Shown piece by piece: positions 1 through 11,271 of a stretch of 48,124 bases of DNA (its first letter is position 1; each line of letters starts with the position of its first letter). This stretch comes from Cytospora piceicola (Eukaryota; Ascomycota; Sordariomycetes; Diaporthales; Cytosporaceae), in NCBI GenBank assembly GCA_023375675.1, contig JALQBC010000088.1:1-48124 (forward strand), in the 5' to 3' direction. A program made the translations under genes and the position numbers. A model generated the notes under the pieces. The model saw only the letters and a list, made by a program, of their open reading frames with translations, did not search any database and was not told the origin of the DNA.

Positions 1-211
1 CCAATATCCCATCCTTGCCCCCCCCCAAATTTCGCCCAACATATCGGCTAACCCATCGCAACCAGTTTCCACAACCCCCGCCCCCCCCCCCCCACCCCCA
101 CCCCCCCCACCTGCCCCCCCCCCCCCCCCCCGCCGGAAAGGAATATCCCCTCGAAGCGACATCTCGTAGTGTGAAGGCTCGTCTTCACCTACAAACACAC
201 CACCGGTAACC
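1..211. other. Upstream region of the PP2A B gene with long C tract
   Basis: This stretch precedes the PP2A B-subunit start codon and probably holds its 5' leader and proximal promoter. Its main feature is an almost pure cytosine stretch at about 76-131, interrupted by a few A, G and T bases. The opposite strand is therefore a run of G tracts. I see no clear TATA element and no coding region in it. Confidence 0.6.
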
Positions 212-2039
212 ATGGTAGATGCGGAAACAGGCTCGCCAACATGGAAGTTCACTCAGTATGTTCACCTCCGTTACCGCCCGTACGGTCAATGTGGTTGTGG
301 GGCAGAAACGCCTCGCCACGGCACGCGATCGACCTGCGCGTCTATAGTCAAGACCGTTGCTGACATAGCTGGCCAGGTGCTTCGGAGACAAGGGGGATGT
401 TGAGGACATTACGGAGGGTAGGAAGCCATCTCGGACTACAAAAACACTACGTCCTTCCAAGTTTGACCCTACTGACTTGACATCATCAGCCGACATCATA
501 TCGACCGTTGAATTCGACCACACGGGAAACTACCTTGCTACTGGTGACAAGGGTGGTCGAGTTGTCCTGTTCGAGCGTAACGAGACAGTGAGTAGCTGGC
601 TTTACGCACCTGGGCCATGACAGAGCTGTCGCGGATGAGACTGACCGGCCGGACAGAAAAAAACCTGCGAGTACAAATTCCACACCGAGTTCCAGTCCCA
701 CGAGCCTGAGTTCGACTATCTCAAGTCCCTCGAAATCGAAGAGAAGATCAACAAGATCAAGTGGTGCCGACGACAAAATGCCTCTCACTACCTTCTATCT
801 ACGAACGACAAGACTATCAAGCTATGGAAGGTCTTTGAGAAGTCCCTGAAGGTGGTGGCGGAGAACAACATGTCAGGTGAGGCCACTCCGGCAGGCTTGG
901 TGTCCGGAGGAGGTGCGCCCAGGGCCTTGCCGAGTGTCATCAAGAGCGCGAGTGATCTGAAGCTGCCTCGTCTCACCCACCACGATACGGTCGTGGCGGC
1001 TGTACCGCGGAAGACCTACGCCAATGCCCACGCCTATCACATCAACAGCATATCAGTCAACAGCGATGGGGAGACGTTCATCAGCAGTGACGACCTTCGC
1101 ATAAACCTCTGGAACCTGAATATCCAAGACCAAAGCTTCAACATCGTGGACATCAAGCCTGCGAACATGGAAGAGCTCACCGAGGTCATCACGGCTGCCG
1201 AGTTCCACCCCATGAGCTGCAACTGGTTCATGTATGCCAGTTCAAAGGGCACGATCAAGCTGGCGGACATGCGGGAGAGTGCCCTTTGCGACCAACATGC
1301 CAAACGTAAGCAACCTGCAACCAACCCCTCCCCTTCGCTGCATGGCAGCTCTCAACGCTAATCCATGCCGTGTAGTATTTGAACAAGAAGAGGACCCTTC
1401 CGCCAGGTCATTCTTCTCGGAGATCATCTCATCGATCTCGGATGTGAGGTTTTCGTCCGACGGCAGATACATTCTTTCGAGAGATTACTTGACGGTGAAG
1501 ATCTGGGACGTCAACATGGAGAGGCAGCCGGTCAAGACAATTCCAATCCACGAGCACCTGCGGCCCAGGCTTTGCGATACCTATGAGAATGACAGCATCT
1601 TCGACAAGTTTGAGGTTGTCTTTTCTGGTGATGGCAAGAACGTCATGACTGGCAGCTACAACAACAACTTCATGATCTACCCATCTGACCCAGAGAAGGA
1701 GGTTGAGGTTGTATTGCAGGCAGACAAGTCGGCGTTCAAGGCAAAGAAAGTGGGCGTTCCCACTCCGATCAACTCGTCGACAAGTCCTACCGCTAATGGC
1801 GGTAAGAAGAACGGGTCCCGTGCGGGCAGCCCGGCGGGAGCAGGCCAGAGGATGCGCAAGGAGACGGACGCGGACCAGATTGATTTCAACAAGAAGATCC
1901 TGCATATGAGCTGGCATCCGTTCGAGGATAGCATTGCGATTGCAGCCACAAACAACGTCAGTACCTCCCGATTCTTCCCTCGTGAATTTTCTGACTTGCT
2001 GACGGCCTCATACAGCTCTTCGTGTTCTCAGCTCTCTGA
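212..2039 (+). CDS. CDC55: PP2A regulatory subunit B (PR55/Cdc55 family), WD40 propeller
   Basis: This is the B-type regulatory subunit of protein phosphatase 2A, which directs the catalytic/scaffold dimer to substrates in mitosis and morphogenesis. I read six exons: 212-255, 377-417, 490-587, 657-1305, 1376-1956 and 2016-2039, giving 478 residues. All junctions have GT..AG and keep frame. Family hallmarks are visible: [19 protein letters not shown] near the N-terminus, [11 protein letters not shown], and the strictly conserved stretch [21 protein letters not shown] low-complexity insert of Ser, Gly and Lys follows [11 protein letters not shown], as in other filamentous fungal orthologues. 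The last exon codes only LFVFSAL. The Neurospora orthologue is called rgb-1. The start is the ATG followed by [12 protein letters not shown]. The product identity is very secure; the two small 5' exons rest on splice-site and frame logic plus the conserved CFGDKG segment. Confidence 0.95.
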
Positions 2040-3490
2040 GCGGCTACCAAGCGTGTTCCTGGTCGTTGCATGTGGTTGGAGGGTCTAACAATGAACTTGT
2101 CATGGATCCGGTTGCGGGACTCTCAAGAGATTTACCCGCGTTTTGGTGCACTGTTGATCTCAATCCTTTACCTTGTGCACTGTTGACACTTTTAGCCGGA
2201 AGGAGGCTGGGGTCAAAGCTTGAGATGATGGTGGACTGGGCTGATATCGTTGGTCTTTTGCCAGACTAGGAAACGATATTGCGAGGCTGAAAATGGGGAG
2301 GTCTTACAAATCTTACCATGAGGAGACGCAATCGGAGAGGCTGATGCGACGCTGTGAGGATAGTCTTGTAACAAGGAAGACCGGCGAGATAAATGCATTA
2401 GAGTTGAAGGGAGGAAAGCAAGCTGTTTGGCATAGAAACCTCCCACCATCCAGACAGACAAGAGACATGGTTAGAAAGGAAAGCTTGCTCACTATCTGTG
2501 ATGTAGATGAGTCTGTTATGTTTGCATATGGTCTGGACTTCCTGTAACTTCTAACAACTTAAGAGATCTTTAAACAAGAAGTAGGAGGTAAGTTCGTTGT
2601 AGAACATCGAGCACACTTAGTAGGTAGGTGTCGGGTAACTCCTATGCAAACCAATCCCGTGTATGAAAGAGGACGGCTAGATTAAGCAATCGAGTTGCGC
2701 AGGGAGCATATTCAGGCTACCGGAAATAGTAACATGGCAGATAGTAGAGTAGTTGGGTGTCCTATAGGCTCTACTTAGGTACAAAAATATACTAAAGCAT
2801 CCAGGAGGATCCCCTGACTATTAGAAGAAGCCTACGCAACGCATTTCATCTTGGCGGACAATGTGATGGATGAGTCGTGAACTTATTCGCTCTGGCAGAT
2901 TTCACATTCACAAAAGAACTGTAAGGACTATATGTAGAAGATAAGGGCCAACACTGAGATACTAGAGACTAGTAAGGCTTATCATTAATGGCTTACCTAT
3001 GTTTACATACTTCTGGTGGGCGATAGGCCCCTAACTAGATCAGCTTACCTGTCAAGTCTAGGGTGGGATAGTTAGTCCCCGTACTATGTAGAGGGAACTC
3101 GCCAAAGTCAGGCTCCAAAGGAATCGATCCCGAATGGTGGAACGAGATATCTGGGCATTGAGAGCGTGGTGGCTCTTGTGGTGCACTTGGGTATGCCGTA
3201 TTAGGCATGTTGACAACAGAGGCTTCATGAACTTTTGTTTCTTCATTCCTATACTTGCAACTCTTACATAACAATCCGTACCTACCTACTTAAGTACTTA
3301 TGTTAGGTAATGCGCCAAGAATACCTGTGCCTCAGACAGATCTTATCTTGTATAAGAAAAGGAAGTAGCAGATGTTCTTTTGAACCACTACAGCATAGTA
3401 CAGACCTCTCAACATTGAATTCACCCTATCTGTCTGGACTGCTTAAATCTCACCAAGCCTGTTGGTAAGAAGATGAGTTACTCATGGCAT
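2040..3490. other. Intergenic, no gene seen
   Basis: Presumed 3' region of the PP2A subunit gene followed by AT-rich spacer. It contains short degenerate direct repeats of the tagtaggtaggt and cctacctacttaag kind, which recur in other spacers of this window. ORFs here are short, overlap in several frames, and show no recognisable domain. Confidence 0.5.
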
Positions 3491-3497
3491 CTGGATG

Positions 3498-4366
3498 TCA
3501 CAACAGAGTTTTTTGAATTGAGGACAGACATAATGTCCCAGATGGGGTGGGGTTAAATGATCCAATGTCTTGCAGGAAGCCTTGTTGTCGGGCCGGGCCG
3601 CTCCCCGCTTGGAGGATCCGTGGAGCAGTATCCATGCTCTTGGGATGTAAAGGGGCTTCGAGAGCTTCAAGCTGGGTGATTTCAAATCTGAGGCCGGAGG
3701 AATAGGAAGGTTCATGGTATACTGTGCCCTTAATTATATATATATATATAAGGGGCCTGTCATCTGTTCCAGCAGCACTGTTTTCATCCATCTTGTGTAC
3801 CCTAGGGTAATGGTATAGACCAGTAAAGAGCTGTTGAACAACCAAACTGGCATAAACATGGAAGGGTTGAACAGATATCTGCTTCTCTAGATGCACTGTA
3901 ATACTCCTTCAAAGTGACTAAGGGTTGGTTATCTCTAGGAATAATATTCAAGGAGTGACGAAGCTCGAGAGTATAGTAGCCAGCTGCCTGATCAATATTG
4001 TCAGAACGTAAGGTACTATGCGATATATGGCCAGCATTGGAGCCTTAACTTGAGCAAAAAAATCTTCAAATAAGATTCGGATAGGTTTGTCCAGGTGGTC
4101 AAGCAGACCCTGAGCAGGTTGACATTATAAAGTTCGAGGACTTCTTGTCGCTCTGTTCGAGACTCCCAAGTGGTTCCAAGCCAGATCATACGAAAGGCTG
4201 CAAGCAACCTTGGAATAGCAGAGGACCCAGAACCATGGAGCTGGAGAGTTCCAATGTATGGGCTGTACCATAAAGAGCCGCTGATGTTGAGCCCACTAAG
4301 AGATTTGGAATGCCGGTATCTCGAAACCATCGAAGTTGACTTCTCATAAAGTTGAAAGCGCATCAA
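3498..4366 (-). pseudogene. Possible decayed protein gene, unrecognised
   Basis: Minus-strand translation of this stretch gives several protein-like segments in different frames, separated by stops and frame changes, not one ORF. Examples are an N-terminal piece containing FRDTGIPNLLVGSTSAAL (about 4330-4280), a hydrophobic piece containing AQVKAPMLAIYRIVPYVL (about 4060-4000), one containing AAGYYTLELRHSLNIIP (about 3985-3930), and a 132-codon ORF at 3498-3896. No single intron set joined them convincingly. It could be an old gene broken by point mutations and indels, a multi-intron gene I failed to assemble, or chance. A TA dinucleotide run at about 3735-3751 lies inside. I do not recognise a family. 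Confidence 0.25.
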
Positions 4367-5105
4367 AATGGTTGGTTCGGCGCAAAGGTTCCGGCAACGA
4401 CCTGCCCTTTTGGTGAAAGCCAGTTACCCAATATCGAATCGCAGGTACCCGCCTCATTCAAGCCCTCCAGATGTCAAGATCTCTGCTATTGGACGCGATA
4501 CTTGCGATGCTTGTCGGCCGGTTCGGCAGATGCGTTCCGTTATACCCTGGCAGTCCTGGGTGGTGTGGTGGGCGTGGTTAGGAGGTGTGAAGTCCATTGC
4601 ACCCCTGGAATTTAGCGGCACCACAGCTGCGGTGCCGGGCCGTAGCCCCCACTGTTTCTAAAAAGGCCACCTTGAACGGATGACTCTCAAAAAGACGTGC
4701 GTCAGGCGAAGAGTGATCGACGAACTGTCTGTCGATTTGCCTCCCCGGAAACTACAGTGTCCGTCAGATCCACCCTGGCTCAATTCAGCCTCGATTCGCC
4801 TTCGCGACCGCTCTCTTTGCAATCAAGCATACACTGTCTTATCTTTCGTTGCGTCCATCTGTTGTCGAGTTGAGCTGTGAACGAGTAGTTCTGCCGCGGC
4901 CCGCAACAGGACCTTGGAACAACCTGCCGCCACGAAACGCCACAAAACAAGACCAAACACCTGGCCCGCCTCTTCGATCAGCACGCACATGTCTCTGGCG
5001 CGATTGCACTGATTCTCAGCTCCGTGATCTCGGGTCCCCCTCCCTTGAGGACAAGACACATTGTGCTTCTTATCAGCCTCGTCTTCGAACCCCCCCGCCG
5101 TGTAA
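4367..5105. other. Upstream region of the nucleotide-sugar transporter gene
   Basis: GC content rises towards the transporter start. Short ORFs of up to 97 codons overlap in several frames without a recognisable domain, and are probably fortuitous in the promoter and 5' leader. Confidence 0.45.
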
Positions 5106-6482
5106 ATGACGACCCGCCCGACTCGACGACGACAACCCTCTTCCCTTCAGAAAGCCCAGCACCATGCTGCTGTCTCGGCTCCAATGACCCCTCGCGTAAT
5201 CAACGCGGCTCCCTCACTCGAAAAGGCCGAAATCCATGGCATAGACGACCAGCGACCCTTGTCCTCCAAAATCATGGGTATGCTGGGGCGTATCTTCATC
5301 GAGACCATCCCCCAATGGCTCACTGTCGGGGCCATGCTGGCCCTGATTTTTGGTGGATGCTGCTCGAACGTCTTTGCCTTGGAGGCCATCATCCAGTCAG
5401 TTCTGAGCACTCTTCTCGCTTTGCCCTCGAGGGACTGAGATTGCTGACTTTGCGTGTCGCTTGATGTAGGGTCGAGCCGGCCAGTGGCACTCTCCTGACC
5501 TTCGTCCAGTTCCTGTTTGTCGCCATTACGGGCTACCTCTCTCAATTCGACCAGACGCGACCCCCGTTGTTCATCCAACCGAATAAGGTGCCCCTGCGGC
5601 GCTGGCTGATCAACATTGTGCTGTTCTTCAGCATCAACACCTTAAACAACCATGCCTTCAGCTACGATATCTCGGTTCCTGTTCATATTATCCTCAGATC
5701 TGGAGGGAGTATCACGACTATGATTGCAGGGAGCATCTGGGGAAAGAGATACTCCCGCATACAATTCATGGCTGTGATGTTGCTCACCATCGGCGTCATC
5801 ACCGCCGCTTGGTCTGATTCTCAAACTAAGGTAGGCTCTAGGCATGGAGACGGACTCATGGTCGCACGGTCAAGCTGATAAGCAATAGGGATCCGCTGGA
5901 GAGAAAGCCAGGAGTACTCAGAGCTTCAATACTGGTCTTGCCATCCTCTTCATCGCCCAAGTTCTATCCGCGATTATGGGACTATACACCGAGGAAACAT
6001 ACCGTACATACGGGCCCCATTGGAAGGAGAACCTCTTCTACTCCCACCTACTCTCTCTACCTCTCTTCATCCCATTCATGCCGTCTATGTGGAGACAGTT
6101 CAACAAGCTTGCGAACAGCGAGCCCCTGCCTCTACCGATTGCGACCATGTTCGGGATTGAAAAGCTCCCAGACGACATACAGCGAGGCATCGACAGCATC
6201 TACATCCCCAGCCAGCTGTTCTACCTTGTTATGAACGTACTGACGCAGTATGCATGTATCCGAGGCGTCAACTTGCTTGCATCCGCGTCAACCGCTCTGA
6301 CGGTGACAATCGTGTTGAACATCCGCAAGCTTGTGAGCCTCCTGCTTAGCATCTGGCTGTTTGGCAACCAGCTTGCCAGCGGTACGCTGCTCGGCGCATG
6401 CATAGTGTTCTTTGCGGGAGGGCTGTACTCGCTGGACCCAGGCAAGAAGGTGACCTCAAGGCCTGCTAGGAAGAGCGGTTGA
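5106..6482 (+). CDS. YEA4: UDP-N-acetylglucosamine transporter, SLC35B4/YEA4 family
   Basis: A nucleotide-sugar transporter of the UAA/SLC35B group, which exchanges cytosolic UDP-GlcNAc (possibly UDP-xylose) for UMP across ER or Golgi membranes, supplying glycan and chitin synthesis. Three exons are read: 5106-5395, 5470-5830 and 5889-6482, giving 414 residues. It is a multi-span hydrophobic protein of about ten helices. Family motifs are visible: GGCCSNVFALE in the first helix, TFVQFLFVA, the NNHAFSYDISVPVHIILRSGG block, and a C-terminal segment with TALTVTIVLNIRKLVSLLLS. The ~50-residue hydrophilic N-terminus is rich in Arg, Pro and Gln, so an internal Met may be used instead. The substrate is inferred from family membership and could include other UDP-sugars. 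Confidence 0.9.
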
Positions 6483-7101
6483 ACAAGATGTACGACCACA
6501 GACTGTATAGTATAGTCTGGGAGCTCATGGGTAGCTGTAGTTGGGGGACTCTCCCTGTTCTATCTATGTCCTGTGAGGAAATAAATATCGGTCGATCTGA
6601 ACCTGAGTTTCACTGTATCTTCTTCTGTGTCAACCTATGTGAGAACCACGGACTTGACATATTGGACCACTGAGATGGCCAATACAACCGGACTGACTGA
6701 TATGCGGGGAATTATAATACACAACCAGCCAGCCGGCACATGGGATTTAAAGTTTAGAGACCCCTGCCGCGCTTGTGGCAGCCACAGATCGCTGTGGAGT
6801 CGAGCGAGACCCTCTTGGAGACAAGCTTGCAGTGCAATTGGCTGGGAGGCTTAGCACTGAGACGTCATCTGTCCGCCTGCCACATCCCCTGTGCCGCTGC
6901 TGCTGGGATCACGCTGATAGCTTCAACAGCTCGAGCCAAAATTTCGGCTGGAAGTCAGGTCGCATCGGGAGGGGCATATCACATATCTATATTCTCCCTC
7001 AGCTTGTTCACGCATATAGACTTATTGCTCCGACTTTTCACTATATATCTGCCTTCTTGTCTTTACTTTGACGTGTAAACGAAAGCCTGCAGAGAGGAAA
7101 G
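6483..7101. other. Intergenic between transporter and AMP deaminase genes
   Basis: Presumed terminator region of the transporter and promoter plus leader of AMP deaminase. The last ~130 bases are pyrimidine-rich with scattered TATA-like strings (atatagac, ctatatatctg near 7015-7050), compatible with a fungal promoter close to the start codon. Nothing else was recognised. Confidence 0.5.
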
Positions 7102-10100
7102 ATGGCCGGTAAGTTGCACGCCAGACCTCCCCCAGACTACCTGTATCCCTTGCATACTCCAGTACTCTACTATGTAGCATTCTCGTGACTGACAACACCA
7201 CGACGTCTCAGATTCTTTTGTCGACGACCCCACCTCGGGCTCTAATTCGCCCACACTGGCGCCTACTGCCATGCCTCTTGCACAAGAATCCGATGAGGAG
7301 GAGAAAAGCGCACCTGAAGGAGAGGAAGGGGGCTTACTACCCAGAGATATGCCCAAGAAGACCGCTTTCTATGACCCTATAGCGGAGCGCCAGATGACAC
7401 AGCATGACGCCAAACTTTTCTATCAGCGCAGTCAGATCGACCAACAGAAAGCTGGTGGGCAGCCCTGGGGTTCGTCTATGTACGGCGACAGCAACTCAGG
7501 CAGCCCTGTCATATCCGCTGGAGGAGGACAGGCGGATAAGCTGGGCACCTCTTATGATCTTCCGACTTCAGCCTGGCCGCAACATTTCTCGCCGCCAGGT
7601 GGCGAGAGTGTCCATGGTAGTGCCTCTAAGAAGGATACTGCTCATCACACCATGGCCAGCAACCGCAGCCAAGCAGGCAGTCATGCAGACCACCAGAAGG
7701 CACCTACTGCGCCAGATGTCAGCGCCCTGGATGCCGACTACGGCGCCCAATTGGAAATGAACACAGGTGCCCCGCATGGGATTGGTAGTGCCTCCTATGC
7801 GGGTGCTGATCCGTCTATAACGGCCGAACTCAGCAGCATACTCAAGAATGTCCAGAAGATCCTCGATATACGCCACAAATACATACGCCTCTCTCTGCAA
7901 GGGCCGACAGATAACCCTAAGGATGACCCTAACTGGCCCATATACCCTCCTCCTCCTCAGCCAGTCTGGAACGCTGAGCAAGAGAGGGGTGTGCATGGCG
8001 GCAATGCGCCGAACAGTGCAGGGAAGAGCACAAACTCACCGGCTGACCAAGAATCCGAGCCGCACCATAAGAGGAGCCGGAAGCTTGGTGAAGACCTCGG
8101 CTCAGATTTCGACATGGCCGATCTGGAGCCCTTGCCTGGTCTGAGTGAGATGACTTTCGGGCTTGATGACAATGGCGTCTACCAAGTCTTCGAGAACGAG
8201 GCGGCCAAGTCAGCCGACACGCCAGCTATCAATGTCCCAACCATCAAAGAATACTACATAGATCTGGATGAGATCCTATCCATATCGTCCGACGGGCCTT
8301 CAAAGAGCTTCGCGTTCCGCCGTCTGCAGTATTTGGAGGGCAAATATAACCTCTACGTTCTACTCAACGAGTATCAAGAAACCGCGGACACCAAGAAGGT
8401 GCCGCATCGCGACTTCTACAATGTCAGAAAAGTCGACACCCACGTGCATCACTCTGCTTGCATGAACCAGAAGCATCTTCTCCGTTTCATCAAGAGCAAA
8501 ATGAAGAAGTCTCCAGGCGAGACGGTGCTTTACAGAGATGGCAAATACCTCACACTAGCTGAGGTATTCCAAAGTCTCAACTTGACGGCGTACGATCTCA
8601 GCATCGACACCTTGGATATGCATGCTCATACCGATTCATTCCATCGGTTCGACAAGTTCAATCTGAAATACAACCCCATCGGCGAATCTCGTCTGCGAAC
8701 AATCTTCCTGAAAACAGACAACCACATCAAGGGCCGTTATCTGGCGGAAATCACCAAGGAGGTCATTACAGACTTGGAGTCGAGCAAGTATCAGATGGCC
8801 GAGTGGCGCATTTCAATTTACGGCCGATCCACGGACGAGTGGGACAACCTTGCTGCGTGGGTTGTCGACAACAAGCTCTTCTCGCACAATGTCAGATGGC
8901 TGATCCAGATCCCTCGCCTGTACGACGTGTACAAGGCCAGTGGTACGATGGAAACGTTTGAGCAGATTGTCAAGAACATTTTCCAGCCGCTCTTCGAGGT
9001 TACAAAGGACCCCAACAGCCACCCTAAACTCCACGTGTTCCTCCAGCGTGTGGTTGGTATTGACAGTGTGGACGATGAGAGCAAGGTTGAGAGACGGCTG
9101 TTTAGAAAGTATCCGGTCCCGAAAGTATGGGATACCAAGCAAAACCCACCCTACAGTTACTGGATCTACTATCTCTTCGCCAACATGACATCGCTCAACT
9201 TTTGGCGAAAGCAGCGTGGGTTTAACACGTTTGTACTCCGGCCTCACTGCGGTGAGGCTGGAGATGTTGAGCATCTTGCAGTCGCCGCCCTGTGTGCTCA
9301 CAGTATCAGCCACGGCCTGCTTTTGCGCAAGGTGCCCCTTCTGCAGTATATCTTCTACCTAGAGCAGATCGGTGTTGCTATGTCGCCACTGAGTAACAAC
9401 GCGCTGTTCCTAGCATTGGAGCGGAACCCATTCCATCAGTATTTCAAGCGCGGACTGAACGTGTCCCTTTCGACGGATGACCCGCTGCAATTCGCATACA
9501 CAAAGGAGCCGCTGATGGAGGAGTATGCCGTTGCGGCGCAGATCTACAAACTCAGCCCTGTGGATATGTGCGAGCTTGCGAAAAACTCGGTCAAGCAGAG
9601 TGGTTACGAGTACTCCGTCAAGAAGCACTGGATTGGGCCCAATTACCTAGCCCCCGGATTCAGGGGTAACACGATGGTCAAGACGAATGTGCCCGACCTT
9701 CGGGAGGAGTTCAGATACCGGACTCTGCGGGATGAACAGCAGATGTAAGTCCAGCATACTGTGACTTTGCAAACTGCGAGAGACTGGGAATACTAACCCC
9801 GTTCTAGGGTCGAGATGTATACCGCGTACAATGCTGACACCAAACCCGCTCCCCCCACCGTGGAGCCTAGTGCTCTCGTGCCCGTGATCCCCAAGGCACC
9901 AGCGTTGGCCGTGCAGCACATCGCCAATAAGGAGCCACAGCCACCAAGAAGGGCTCCGACCTCGTCGCCATCGGTGACGCCGGCGCCCTCAAATGTCACG
10001 TCGCCGCCCATGGGTGGTGCTGCGGGCCAATCCTTCGTCGATGGCATGAAGGACCTCCATCTCTCAGGGAACGAACCGAGGATCTACCCGGGTATGATCA

Positions 10101-10234
10101 GCAGCAGTAGGCGGCAGAGGGCGAATAGCCTTCGTCAGGGATCGACGCAGGAGTCTGACGGGGCTGCTGCTGGCAAGAAAGGTGTCCCGGGAGGCATGGA
10201 TGGAGTTGGGGAGGCGGAGGAGACGAAGGAGTAG
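7102..10234 (+). CDS. AMD1: AMP deaminase
   Basis: Converts AMP to IMP and ammonia in the purine nucleotide cycle, controlling adenylate pools; cytosolic. Three exons: 7102-7108, 7212-9744 and 9808-10234, giving 988 residues. The first exon is only 7 nt (ATG GCC G) and ends in a perfect GTAAGT donor. The second intron carries a TACTAAC-type branch point. The zinc-ligand motif VDTHVHHSACM sits at about 410-420, with the downstream HCGEAGDVEH block and the catalytic SLSTDDPLQF segment (Asp-Asp at 758-759) followed by TKEPLMEEYAVAAQ. About 330 residues of regulatory, poorly conserved N-terminus precede the catalytic domain, and a ~130-residue Pro/Ser-rich tail follows it. Both extensions make it longer than the 810-residue yeast enzyme. 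All catalytic motifs are intact. Confidence 0.96.
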
Positions 10235-10638
10235 GACGGTACATGTTGACGAGGCTATGACGGCTGGGCGCCTTCGTGTATTAGCCAATTGGTGTTTGTG
10301 AGCAGTTTGGATCGTGGTGTGATGTCCAAAGGCAGTGCCCCCGCCCTTACTAGGCAGTGCACTAGGACCTTCTTGAGAACGACAGGTCCTCAACAAGGCC
10401 GTGCACTTGTGCTAAAGTCTCAACTCAAATGCCAGAACCTGTTACTACTGGAAGCTACGATGGAGCGGCCCAAGCGGCCCATCCTATATCACTGAGTTAT
10501 GGGTACCGTCTCGGTGACCGTCTCATCATTCTCAAGTTCAGCAATCACCAACCTCCATCAGCTGAGAGCACGTCGATCGTTGAATATCCGCAAAATCAAC
10601 ATCATCTGCCGAGACATCAAACCCCAGATTATTACAAG
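10235..10638. other. Short intergenic region downstream of AMP deaminase
   Basis: About 400 bases hold the end of the AMP deaminase transcription unit and the leader of the next gene. A reading frame from an ATG at 10429 runs into the next gene without a stop, so the start of that gene could lie here. The 70 extra residues look like untranslated leader (Pro, His, Gln-rich, no pattern). Confidence 0.5.
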
Positions 10639-11271
10639 ATGGCTGGATCCAAGACGTCGCGAGGACACCAGACTCATGAGAATGCTGCGATCATCGAAGC
10701 CGCCAAGCGGAAGAAACAGGTTTTCGCAGGCGAATTCCTCTCCAGGTTTCTCTTCCACGTGTGCATCAAGGTGCTCTGGCTGGGAATATTCCAGCTGGCG
10801 GCTCGAGTACAGCAAACCGATGGTGTAGTGATTGGAACCCTGATGCTGTCAACCATCCTGGCCGCGACCGATGTGGTCTCGCAAGGGCTACTTTTGGAGG
10901 TCTGGCAGCCCGTCGACAGCAGCGCCCAAAACTTCCGGTGCTGCAGCGGCGCGTCGCTGACCCTCGTCTACATCCTCGGCTGCCTGCCGTTCGCCACCGA
11001 GCCGGCTGCGTGCCTCCAGTTTGTCGTCTTGGCCAACTTCGTGTTCAACATTGGGTATCTCGTGGAGGTGAGGTCTGGGGTCTCTGAGAGAGTGTTGGAG
11101 GGGCTTGTCAATGACGATGGCTTGGTCGGGGAGGTGGAGAGAGCTGTGGTGCGTGGATTTGTGGCCTTCTTGACTAGTTCCCTTTGTACGCTTATGGGAA
11201 TTGGGGCATGGGTCGCTGTGGTTATAGGGCTTGTGGGATCATTCATAACTCAGCTGCTTATGGGTATGTGA
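10639..11271 (+). CDS. Small multi-span membrane protein, function unknown
   Basis: An intronless ORF of 210 residues from the ATG at 10639, which has a good context (A at -3, G at +4). I do not recognise the family. The N-terminal ~30 residues are basic and polar (GSKTSRGHQTHENAAIIEAA), followed by about five hydrophobic segments: FLFHVCIKVLWLGIFQLA, VVIGTLMLSTILAATDVV, ASLTLVYILGCLPFA, CLQFVVLANFVFNIGYLV, and two at the C-terminus including WVAVVIGLVGSFITQLLM. A short acidic loop (about 135-160) separates the last two groups. It is therefore probably an integral membrane protein. An upstream in-frame ATG at 10429 would give 280 residues, but the extra part looks like leader. It follows AMP deaminase on the same strand but has its own promoter space. 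Confidence 0.65.
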   Translation: MAGSKTSRGHQTHENAAIIEAAKRKKQVFAGEFLSRFLFHVCIKVLWLGIFQLAARVQQTDGVVIGTLMLSTILAATDVVSQGLLLEVWQPVDSSAQNFRCCSGASLTLVYILGCLPFATEPAACLQFVVLANFVFNIGYLVEVRSGVSERVLEGLVNDDGLVGEVERAVVRGFVAFLTSSLCTLMGIGAWVAVVIGLVGSFITQLLMGM

